DNA of 64,000 bases from Candidatus Gastranaerophilales bacterium. GTDB taxonomy: Bacteria; Cyanobacteriota; Vampirovibrionia; Gastranaerophilales; Gastranaerophilaceae. The notes under the pieces are model-generated. The model ran no database searches, was not told where the DNA came from, and saw nothing but the letters and a program-made list of their open reading frames with translations. The stretch is from NCBI GenBank assembly GCA_944324315.1, contig CALUVW010000007.1:1-64000 (forward strand), in the 5' to 3' direction. Shown here in pieces: positions 8,406 through 15,062 of this stretch. Positions within the stretch are counted from its first letter, which is position 1; each line of letters begins with the position of its first letter. The position numbers and the translations under genes are program-made.

Positions 8406-9695
8406 ATGGATACGTTGATTTATCATGCTGAAAATTATGAGCTGAAAAAATTAGCAGAAGTTATTGTAAATATTTCAATAATAGGGGTTATTGTTTTGTG
8501 TCAGGCGCTGCTGCCAATTCATGCATCAAATAATAGAATTGCACAGGTAACAGCACCTGACTTTGATACAGGACAATTAAAAGCGAAAATTTTAAATGAA
8601 ATTTCTCCTGAAGTTAGACGGAATAATTTTAATACAATGATCAGCGAAAAATACCCGAAGGCTGTAATAGTTGATGTTGCAGACGGTATAAAACACATAA
8701 AGCTTACAAAATATTATAACGGGAGACCTGTGAGGATTAATGTTGTAGAAGTTGATATGAAACTTGCCGAAAATTTTGAATTAACTCCTGCTCTTTCATC
8801 AGATTCTACTCTGAAAAGCAGAAGATCTATTTCAACTATTGCTAAAAATAATAATGCTATTGTTGCTTTAAACGGAACATATTTTAAACCTCAGACGGGA
8901 GTTCCTCTCGGTACATTAATGATTAATGAAAAAATGTATACAGGTCCTATTTATGACAGAGTCGCTATGGGAATTTTTGATGACGGATTTGCTCTTGCAA
9001 GAATTAGCCTTGATGCTGTTATTAAAGGGAGCGGTAAAACCATAAAAGTTAATAATATTAATCAGCCTAGAATGCTTTCTACGCATGTTATAATATACAC
9101 TCCGGATTGGGGAAAATTCTCGCCTTCCGCCCCAAAATACGGCGTTGGATTACAAGTGTCGGAAGGTAAAATTACAAAAGCATCTGCAAATGCAGTTGCT
9201 ATTCCTAAAAACGGTTATGTAATTTCAGGACCGAAGAGTGTTTTATATGCATTATTGGACAAAAAAGATGTAGAACTCGATATTAAAACCTCCCCTGAAT
9301 GGAAAGGCGTTAAGCATATAATTAGCGGCGGTCCGTATTTGGTTAAAGACGGAGAAGTTTATGTTGATATGACGGCGCAAAAACTTCAGTCAATAGGGGG
9401 CAGAAACCCCAGAAGTGCAATAGGTTATACATCTGATCGTAATATTATACTGGTTGCAGTTGACGGGCGCGAAGGAAGTTCAATCGGCATGACTCTGATG
9501 GAACTTGCAAATTTTATGAAATCAGCAGGCTGTATTGGCGCAATTAATCTTGATGGCGGCGGTTCGACTGTTATGTATGTTAAAGGTAAAGTAGTTAATA
9601 AACCGCAAATGACAGGCGGTATACCGTTATCCAATGCAATTATATTATCAGAAAAAACTAAATCCGCAAATTCAGGCAATATTTCCGAAATTTAG
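8406..9695 (+). CDS. phosphodiester glycosidase (NAGPA-domain) exopolysaccharide-type protein
   Basis: This 429-residue protein has one N-terminal membrane segment (about residues 22-40) and then a C-terminal NAGPA / DUF2233-type domain (Pfam PF09992). Evidence includes NGTYFKPQTGVPLG (about residue 157), ISGGPYLVKDG, RNPRSAIGY and the signature LDGGGSTVMYV (about residue 381). The family hydrolyses phosphodiester-linked sugars and is often found with surface polysaccharide genes, so an extracytoplasmic role on a sugar phosphodiester is likely. The specific substrate is unknown. It is preceded by a long structured leader that can hide its AGAGGTG ribosome binding site and is followed by a clear terminator. 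Confidence 0.88.
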   Translation: MDTLIYHAENYELKKLAEVIVNISIIGVIVLCQALLPIHASNNRIAQVTAPDFDTGQLKAKILNEISPEVRRNNFNTMISEKYPKAVIVDVADGIKHIKLTKYYNGRPVRINVVEVDMKLAENFELTPALSSDSTLKSRRSISTIAKNNNAIVALNGTYFKPQTGVPLGTLMINEKMYTGPIYDRVAMGIFDDGFALARISLDAVIKGSGKTIKVNNINQPRMLSTHVIIYTPDWGKFSPSAPKYGVGLQVSEGKITKASANAVAIPKNGYVISGPKSVLYALLDKKDVELDIKTSPEWKGVKHIISGGPYLVKDGEVYVDMTAQKLQSIGGRNPRSAIGYTSDRNIILVAVDGREGSSIGMTLMELANFMKSAGCIGAINLDGGGSTVMYVKGKVVNKPQMTGGIPLSNAIILSEKTKSANSGNISEI

Positions 9696-9733
9696 TATAC
9701 TCCATATTCATAATCTTTTCATAAATCACACTC

Positions 9734-9759
9734 AACCCGCATTTGCGGGTTTTTATTTT
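9734..9759 (+). terminator. intrinsic terminator after the NAGPA gene
   Basis: A perfect 7-bp stem AACCCGC/GCGGGTT with an ATTT loop is followed by a T-rich tail. It lies between convergent genes and could act in both directions. Confidence 0.85.
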
Positions 9760-9773
9760 ACAGATTATTAAAT

Positions 9774-10181
9774 TTATCTTGATATATTTTGGTCAATAAT
9801 ATCAGAAACCCAGGGAATATAACTGTATTTCCCCATTAAAGATGTTATAGCAAGATAAATCAAAAATACATAAATAACTGTTTGCAATAACGAGTAGTCA
9901 AATATAAGCGGCATATTAAGCAAAAAAGTTATTTGAGCAACTACTTTGTTTATAAAAGGTATAATGCTTAAAAGGTTTGAAACCCAGCCGATTAAAATTG
10001 ACAGTACTGCAAATGCGAGTGAAATAAAAATTGATTGAAATATATGATATTGCAGAAACGGTCTTAATCCGGCTTTAGTAAAAAGACCTATTATCAACCA
10101 GATAAAACCTGCCATTCCCATAGTCAAATAAGAAAATGCCGCAACGAGTTTTTCAATTGTATACGGGGTATCGTGACGCAT
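9774..10181 (-). CDS. Tic20-like integral membrane protein
   Basis: This 135-residue protein has about four hydrophobic segments. Its C-terminal half resembles the Tic20/Ycf60 family (PF16166) of Cyanobacteria and plastids: RPFLQYHIFQSIFISL aligns with the family's RFNxMQA-type helix, and the end GKYSYIPWVSDIIDQN resembles the conserved G-x-x-x-IP-x-x-SDA-x-x-x-Q tail. In plastids Tic20 forms an inner-envelope protein channel; its bacterial role is unknown. The start codon directly abuts the stop of the upstream TPR gene, so the two are almost certainly co-translated. A DUF4870-type membrane protein is the main alternative. Confidence 0.65.
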   Translation of the reverse strand: MRHDTPYTIEKLVAAFSYLTMGMAGFIWLIIGLFTKAGLRPFLQYHIFQSIFISLAFAVLSILIGWVSNLLSIIPFINKVVAQITFLLNMPLIFDYSLLQTVIYVFLIYLAITSLMGKYSYIPWVSDIIDQNISR

Positions 10182-11243
10182 TTACACAGGTTCTCCGTTT
10201 CTTTTTTTGTCAATATATTCATCCAGTATTTGTGTGTAAACAAGTCTGAACTCGTCATTTTCCGGAGCAATATTTATAGATGCTCTGTATGATGCTATTG
10301 ATTGTTCAATTTCACCTTTTAAATAATGAGCATTTCCAAGCAGCATGTATGTTTTTCCACTGTTTGGCTTAATTCTTAAAGCTTCTTTATACAAATCCAT
10401 TGCAAGATCAAGATGGTTGAAGTTTGTATAAAGATTTGCAAGAAGAATTTGTGCATTAATCTCTTTAGGCTGAATATTTATGGCTTTTTTATACATTTCA
10501 ACAGCCATATCATATTCCCCGAATTCTGATAGTGCTATAGCATAGCAAATATATGCTTTATAATTATCGCCTTCCATCTGGAGAGCTTTTTCAAAATAAT
10601 TATAAGCTTTTTCTCTTTCCTTCATTAATGTAAGAGTATTTCCGATACAAATTGCAACAATCTTGTTATCAGGGTTGAGCACAAAAACTTTTTTGTAAAG
10701 TTCAAGAGCTGTTTCATAGTCAAAAAGTTTAAAACAAACATTACCCATGTCGACAAGAGCTGTAATGTTTTCAGGATCTAATGATAGAGCCTTTTCATAA
10801 TAAGCTTTTGATTCTATATAATCTTCATTATCCTGATACAAAAGTGCAATTGCATTGTAAATTTCAGGATTTGTCGAATTTAAGTCAATAGCTCTGTTGT
10901 AGTAAAATAGAGCTTTGGGAAAATTTTTCCATTCTGCAAAAACATTTCCCATATTATAATAAATAAGGTAATTTTTCGGATTAACTTCAAGTGCTTTATT
11001 ATAATAAGAAAGTGACTTTCTGAAATCTTTTTCATAGAACCACATTGTGCCCATACCAACAAGAGCCTGAACGTCATCAGGTTTAATAGTCAGCAGGCTT
11101 TCCAATACAGACATTACTTTGTCATAATCTTCTATTTGAAGATAAAGTTCTGATAATCTGTGGTAATTTTCAATATTTTGAGGCTCTTTAGCCATTTTTA
11201 AAACTAAATCGTTAATTTGTGCGTTTAATTCATCTCTATTCAT
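10182..11243 (-). CDS. tetratricopeptide-repeat (TPR) protein
   Basis: This 353-residue protein is built of nine to ten consecutive 34-residue TPR units, for example ALVGMGTMWFYEKDFRKSLS and IYYNMGNVFAEWKNFPKALF, with the canonical A/G, Y and P positions. No signal peptide is visible, so it should be a cytoplasmic scaffold. Its stop codon directly touches the ATG of the Tic20-like membrane gene, which suggests that the two products work together, for example as a peripheral adaptor plus a membrane protein. That functional link is inference. Confidence 0.88.
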   Translation of the reverse strand: MNRDELNAQINDLVLKMAKEPQNIENYHRLSELYLQIEDYDKVMSVLESLLTIKPDDVQALVGMGTMWFYEKDFRKSLSYYNKALEVNPKNYLIYYNMGNVFAEWKNFPKALFYYNRAIDLNSTNPEIYNAIALLYQDNEDYIESKAYYEKALSLDPENITALVDMGNVCFKLFDYETALELYKKVFVLNPDNKIVAICIGNTLTLMKEREKAYNYFEKALQMEGDNYKAYICYAIALSEFGEYDMAVEMYKKAINIQPKEINAQILLANLYTNFNHLDLAMDLYKEALRIKPNSGKTYMLLGNAHYLKGEIEQSIASYRASINIAPENDEFRLVYTQILDEYIDKKRNGEPV

Positions 11244-11351
11244 AATATAATTTATTTTACACGTTTTTTAATATATTGCAATAGTATTTAGATTTGTAAC
11301 ATAGTTTAGACTTTATAAATATATTCAAAATCTGAGTGGCGAAGCGGCTGC

Positions 11352-11379
11352 AAGAAAAAGCCCCGTGTTTAAACGGAGC
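11352..11379 (-). terminator. intrinsic terminator after rsfS
   Basis: On the minus strand a 7-bp stem GCTCCGT/ACGGGGC (one G-U pair) with a 6-nt loop is followed by TTTTTCTT. It lies just downstream of the rsfS stop. Confidence 0.75.
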
Positions 11380-11387
11380 CGATTACG

Positions 11388-11783
11388 TTATTTAAAATTT
11401 TTGTATTCTCTGGACATTTCTTTCCACTCATCTTCTGATATACTAAAAGCATTACTCCAGAATTTTTCAATTGCGTATGTTTCGCGTTCTTCTTTATGCA
11501 GAATATGAACTACAACATCGCCATAATCAAGTAAATTCCAGCGATTTTTGGCATCATTTTCAACCCTTAAAGGAGAACGAGAAAACAGTTCTTTAATTCT
11601 ATCTTTAGTGTTATTCATTAAAGCTTTAACCTGAGGAGTAGAATCACCCGTCACAATTACAAAATAATCAGCAAGTGATGAAACATTGCTTATATTTAAG
11701 ATAGTTATGTCTTTGCCGAGTTTGTCATCCAGAGTTCTTGCTATAACGCAGGCAAGTTTTTTTGAATCCAGTTCTTGAGTCAT
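11388..11783 (-). CDS. rsfS: ribosomal silencing factor RsfS (YbeB/Iojap family)
   Basis: RsfS binds ribosomal protein L14 and blocks subunit joining during starvation. The protein matches the family over its full length: TLDDKLGKDITILNISNVSSLADYFVIVTG, then NRWNLLDYGDVVVHIL and the end region REYKNF. The ATG at 11783 (MTQELDSKK) is preferred over the one four codons upstream because GGTGA lies seven bases before it, giving 131 residues. rpiB lies just upstream on the same strand, about 70 bp away, so the two may be co-transcribed. Confidence 0.93.
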   Translation of the reverse strand: MTQELDSKKLACVIARTLDDKLGKDITILNISNVSSLADYFVIVTGDSTPQVKALMNNTKDRIKELFSRSPLRVENDAKNRWNLLDYGDVVVHILHKEERETYAIEKFWSNAFSISEDEWKEMSREYKNFK

Positions 11784-11850
11784 ATTAATCACCATGATGT
11801 TGTCTACAGTTTAAAAATAATAACATAAAAAAGATTGCATGCAAAACAGA

Positions 11851-12285
11851 TTATTCTATTTTATCAACTCGAATTTGATGTCTGCCGCCTTCAAATGCTG
11901 AATTGAGCCAGGTTTTAACGATATCAAGAGCAATGCATTCTCCGGTAATTCTTTGACCGAGGCAGAGAATATTTGAGTTGTTATGTGCTCTTGATGCTTT
12001 TGCACTGAATGTATCTGTACAGTGTGCAGCTCTTATACCTTTAATTTTATTTGCTGCGATAGACATTCCTATGCCTGTACCGCATATTAAAATCCCTTTA
12101 TCTGCTTCATTGTTTATAATTTTTTTTGCTGCTTTTTGTGCAATTTCTGGATAGTCACATGAATCCTTTGAATAAGTCCCGATATCTTCGTATGAAATAT
12201 TTTCAGATTTAAGATATTCAATAATTTTTTCTTTGTATTCAAAACCGCCGTGATCCGAGCCTATAACAATTTGTATATTTTTCAT
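11851..12285 (-). CDS. rpiB: ribose-5-phosphate isomerase B
   Basis: RpiB interconverts ribose-5-phosphate and ribulose-5-phosphate in the pentose phosphate pathway. The 144-residue length is normal. The N-terminal IGSDHGGFEYK and the catalytic-cysteine motif CGTGIGMSIAANK, with the following IRAAHC and RAHNNSN segments, are diagnostic of the RpiB/LacAB family. The C-terminal EGGRHQIRVDKIE is also typical. A Shine-Dalgarno AGAGG lies before the ATG. Confidence 0.96.
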   Translation of the reverse strand: MKNIQIVIGSDHGGFEYKEKIIEYLKSENISYEDIGTYSKDSCDYPEIAQKAAKKIINNEADKGILICGTGIGMSIAANKIKGIRAAHCTDTFSAKASRAHNNSNILCLGQRITGECIALDIVKTWLNSAFEGGRHQIRVDKIE

Positions 12286-12345
12286 TAATAACCTCTTTTA
12301 TGCACACTTTATTATACAATTTATTTTTGTTTTTTGCAATTTTTT

Positions 12346-12380
12346 AACTAAAAAACTCTCTATTTGAGAGTTTTTTAGTT
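12346..12380 (-). terminator. strong terminator at the end of the 12380-13681 gene
   Basis: A perfect 15-bp inverted repeat (12346-12360 and 12366-12380, loop TATTT) has A- and T-rich outer arms, so it can act on both strands. It overlaps the TAA stop codon of the upstream gene by one base. Confidence 0.85.
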
Positions 12381-13681
12381 TAGTCTATTTCATATTTCTT
12401 TAGAAGAAATTCTATGTTATGATCCATATTTTGGACTGCTTTAGGACTATTTAGCATTGCATTAAGATTATTTAGAAATTCTGTTCTTTTTGAGCTTGAC
12501 GTAATTTTGTTAGCTGCATTTCTAGCATAATTGATTTTTTGCTGCTGTTCCGGCGTAAATCCAGTTCTTGTGTTATTAGTACTTGCACGTCTAACCGGAG
12601 TTTGAACGTCAACCCGTGTTGAGCTGGCAGGAGCTATATTCTGATTTAATGATGCTAAATTTCTGCTTGCGTTATTCAATTGATCTCGTACAGTACTTTG
12701 ATATATAGTTGGACATTTTTGTTTAAAGGCATTTGCAGAAATTATATTGCCGTTCGGATCTTTATATTCCCATGAACCGTCGCTTTTTTTAGTTGCGGAA
12801 TAGCCATTTTGTCCTGTTATTGTATTAGTGTTATTGTCGTTATTTGCAGGTTTATGTTCCTGAACTGTTCTAGTCGGGGGGGGGGCACTTTGTCTGCCTG
12901 TTTTAGCTATTGTGCCTGATCCTGTTCCTGTTAAATCAAGATCTCTCGGTTGAACAAGTTCTCCATTAATAAGAATATATTGCTGTGATGTGATAGTTCT
13001 TGTTGCGCCTGTTGCGTTATTTTTTGCACCTATACATTCGTATAGAGGATATTCTGTACCGTTGTATGTTACAGTTTCGCCGGTTTTTTGATAAGTATAT
13101 GTGTTTTGTTTATCTTTAATACTTACTGTTCCGTCTGCATTATTTGTTACAGTTCCGCTGATGTCTGCTTGCGGCCCTAATTTTTCATCTCGCACTCTTA
13201 TTATGCTGCCGTCAGCCAAATCAGGTTTAGGAGCGGCTGGTTGCTGCGCTGCTCTTTTTGCTGCTTCCTGTTTAATTGCTGTGACTTCATCTGCTTCTTT
13301 TTGTGCTTTTTCGCTCGGTTTATTTTCAGGCGTTGTTACATCAACAGAATCATCTGTTTTTGTAGGTTCTTCTTTGCCGCCGGCGCCGTCAATATTATCA
13401 TTAGCCCTACTTCCTATTCCTAATAGTCCTCCTATTACTGTAAATACAGCACCAAGACCAAATAACCCCTTTCCTAAAGGAGATAATTTGGGCTCTTCAG
13501 GTTGCGGCAAACCCATCATAGGAGGCATCATAGGTGCTCCGTAAAAATTATTTTCAATTTTTGTTATATTTTTAGCTGTATATACATTACAGGATCTAAC
13601 ACCTATCTGCCCTGCTTGCATAGCACTGGTAAATTTAGGTCTATATCCGGATTGATATCCTATAATACTCATCTTACCCAT
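12380..13681 (-). CDS. lineage-type hypothetical protein with FYGAPMMPPMM motif and an in-frame C10 tract
   Basis: I do not recognise a known family. The 433-residue protein begins MGKMSIIGYQSGYRP. It carries the motif NNFYGAPMMPPMMG (about residues 45-58), a Gly-rich hydrophobic segment (about 70-92), then a long low-complexity region rich in N, T, Q and A and a helical C-terminus. A paralogue with the same N-terminal motif starts at 14967. The codons for three consecutive prolines (about residues 266-269) come from a run of ten C (forward 12876-12885), so a slip of one base would remove the C-terminal third. The gene has the shared GCAATT-N11-ATATACTT element upstream and a good GAGGA ribosome binding site. 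Confidence 0.75.
   Translation of the reverse strand: MGKMSIIGYQSGYRPKFTSAMQAGQIGVRSCNVYTAKNITKIENNFYGAPMMPPMMGLPQPEEPKLSPLGKGLFGLGAVFTVIGGLLGIGSRANDNIDGAGGKEEPTKTDDSVDVTTPENKPSEKAQKEADEVTAIKQEAAKRAAQQPAAPKPDLADGSIIRVRDEKLGPQADISGTVTNNADGTVSIKDKQNTYTYQKTGETVTYNGTEYPLYECIGAKNNATGATRTITSQQYILINGELVQPRDLDLTGTGSGTIAKTGRQSAPPPTRTVQEHKPANNDNNTNTITGQNGYSATKKSDGSWEYKDPNGNIISANAFKQKCPTIYQSTVRDQLNNASRNLASLNQNIAPASSTRVDVQTPVRRASTNNTRTGFTPEQQQKINYARNAANKITSSSKRTEFLNNLNAMLNSPKAVQNMDHNIEFLLKKYEID
12876..12885. repeat. homopolymer G10/C10 tract in the FYGAPMMPPMM protein gene
   Basis: Ten consecutive G on the plus strand encode part of Ala-Pro-Pro-Pro on the minus strand. Here the frame is intact. Confidence 0.8.
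13513..13560. repeat. near-identical DNA segment, copy 1 (encodes NNFYGAPMMPPMM)
   Basis: About 46 bp here match 14853-14900 with only a few differences, including a 23-bp identical core around GGAGGCATCATAGGTGC. It is coding in both genes and exceeds what protein conservation alone would require. Confidence 0.7.
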
Positions 13682-13708
13682 GATAGTTCCTCGTAGTTTA
13701 TATGTCCT

Positions 13709-13743
13709 TATATATATTAAGTATATATAAAATAAATAATTGC
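13709..13743 (-). promoter_or_regulatory. shared upstream element, copy 1 (GCAATT-N11-ATATACTTAATATAT)
   Basis: Read on the minus strand, GCAATT (13738-13743), exactly 11 bp, then ATATACTTAATATATATA. The same bipartite element with identical spacing precedes three other genes in this window. It ends about 27 bp before the ATG at 13681. Confidence 0.7.
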
Positions 13744-13881
13744 TTATATAATTTAATATATTAAGAAATTGTTACAATTATTCCGGCATATTATAAATAT
13801 GCCCTAAAATGGCTAATATATAACGAATACATACAGACTATACCCTGTTAATTTACATTTTTTGATATCCTTATTACAACA

Positions 13882-13909
13882 AAAATCGCGGGTTATATCC
13901 CGCGATTTT
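13882..13909 (-). terminator. intrinsic terminator after the 13933-14967 gene
   Basis: A perfect 11-bp stem AAAATCGCGGG/CCCGCGATTTT with a 6-nt loop, with a T-run on both strands. Confidence 0.85.
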
Positions 13910-13932
13910 ATTTTTTGAAATTTCTTTTTAAA

Positions 13933-14967
13933 TTAGTATTTTTCACTTATTACTTTGTTATATTCTGCTTCTGTCATGAGATTATTTTGCAGAACATAGG
14001 CTTTTGAAAGTTTATTTGTGCCGTCTTTAAAGGATTTAACTAAATCTGATATTCTTTTATTTGTTTTTGTTATTTCACCCTGAGAAGTTATTTGAGCTTC
14101 ACCGTCTTTGGCAAGAGCTTCTATGCCGAAATCAGACACTCCTTTTAAAGTAACTGTTGCTCCGGATAGCGGATTACTTACAATATGAGTTTCGGATTTT
14201 TGAGTATGAAGTTTTTTGTTTGTAAGTTCTATTTGTGGCGTTTCGCCATCTGTGTAAAATCTTTTTTGAATTGTTTCAATTGTATCTCCGTCATGGACAA
14301 TTGCTGTAATATCATATCTTTTGTTTCCGTCTTTGTCAGTATATGTATTTGAGATATGTGAATTTACGTATTCTTGATTTTTTTCAGTTATACTGTTGTC
14401 ATTTTTAGATGGTTGCAAGTCTGTTGTATTTGCTGCTTTTTCTTTATTTGTTTTATCCGTTGTATTGTTATTAGCCGTGTTGTCAGGGGCTGAAGTGTTG
14501 GCTGCTCCGTCACTTTCAGCTGTTTTATCGGGTTTTACAGTAGTTGAAGAATTGTCAGTAAGATCTACAACATCTGATTTATCTGTTTTATTTGTACTAT
14601 TCGCAGCTTCTGTGTCGTTTAATGCGTCATTAAGCTGTTCGACTTCTTTTTCAAGAGTTTTAATACGTGACTGCAAATCATTTATTGTTCCGGTGTATCC
14701 TCCCTGCGGTTGATATCCTGTATAGGCAGTCGGCATATAACTGTAATTATTTTGTAATTGTGAAGTATTATTGTTAAAAAGATTTGATAATAATGAAAAT
14801 CCGAAAAGCATGCCAAACCAATTATTGCCTCCTCCGAAGCAGTGTCTGTGCGGCATCATGGGAGGCATCATAGGTGCTCCGTAGAAATTATTTTTAATTA
14901 TTGTTGTATTTCTTCCGCTCCAAAATGTTCTCGGACCGCCAAGAAATCTGTAAAATGTTTCGACCAT
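13933..14967 (-). CDS. lineage-type hypothetical protein with FYGAPMMPPMM motif (paralogue of the 13681 gene)
   Basis: This 344-residue protein starts MVETFYRFLGGPRTF and shares KNNFYGAPMMPPMM (about residues 26-39) with the neighbouring 433-residue protein. A short hydrophobic stretch (NWFGMLFGFSLLSNLF, about 49-64) follows. Next come a coiled-coil-like segment (LQSRIKTLEKEVEQLNDAL), a long N/T/D/S-rich linker, and a C-terminal domain containing TDKDGNKRYDITAIVHDGDT. No signal peptide is visible. Upstream are a GGAGAAG ribosome binding site and the shared bipartite element. Function unknown. Confidence 0.75.
   Translation of the reverse strand: MVETFYRFLGGPRTFWSGRNTTIIKNNFYGAPMMPPMMPHRHCFGGGNNWFGMLFGFSLLSNLFNNNTSQLQNNYSYMPTAYTGYQPQGGYTGTINDLQSRIKTLEKEVEQLNDALNDTEAANSTNKTDKSDVVDLTDNSSTTVKPDKTAESDGAANTSAPDNTANNNTTDKTNKEKAANTTDLQPSKNDNSITEKNQEYVNSHISNTYTDKDGNKRYDITAIVHDGDTIETIQKRFYTDGETPQIELTNKKLHTQKSETHIVSNPLSGATVTLKGVSDFGIEALAKDGEAQITSQGEITKTNKRISDLVKSFKDGTNKLSKAYVLQNNLMTEAEYNKVISEKY
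14853..14900. repeat. near-identical DNA segment, copy 2
   Basis: This is the partner of 13513-13560, in the same orientation about 1.3 kb away, encoding the FYGAPMMPPMM motif of the second paralogue. Confidence 0.7.
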
Positions 14968-14993
14968 TATACTTCTCCGATTTTTAATATCTT

Positions 14994-15027
14994 AAATATA
15001 TAAAGTATATACTTTGTTAATAATTGC
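14994..15027 (-). promoter_or_regulatory. shared upstream element, copy 2 (GCAATT-N11-ATATACTTTATATAT)
   Basis: On the minus strand GCAATT (15022-15027), 11 bp, then ATATACTTTATATATTT. It ends about 25 bp before the ATG at 14967. Confidence 0.7.
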
Positions 15028-15062
15028 TAAAATTTTTATAATTATTAAGTTATGTTAAAAGT

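Noticed and set aside
13101-13544. A 147-residue Ser/Ala/Pro-rich frame on the plus strand
   Set aside because: It is antisense to the FYGAPMMPPMM protein gene, lacks a ribosome binding site and has the composition of a reverse-strand shadow.
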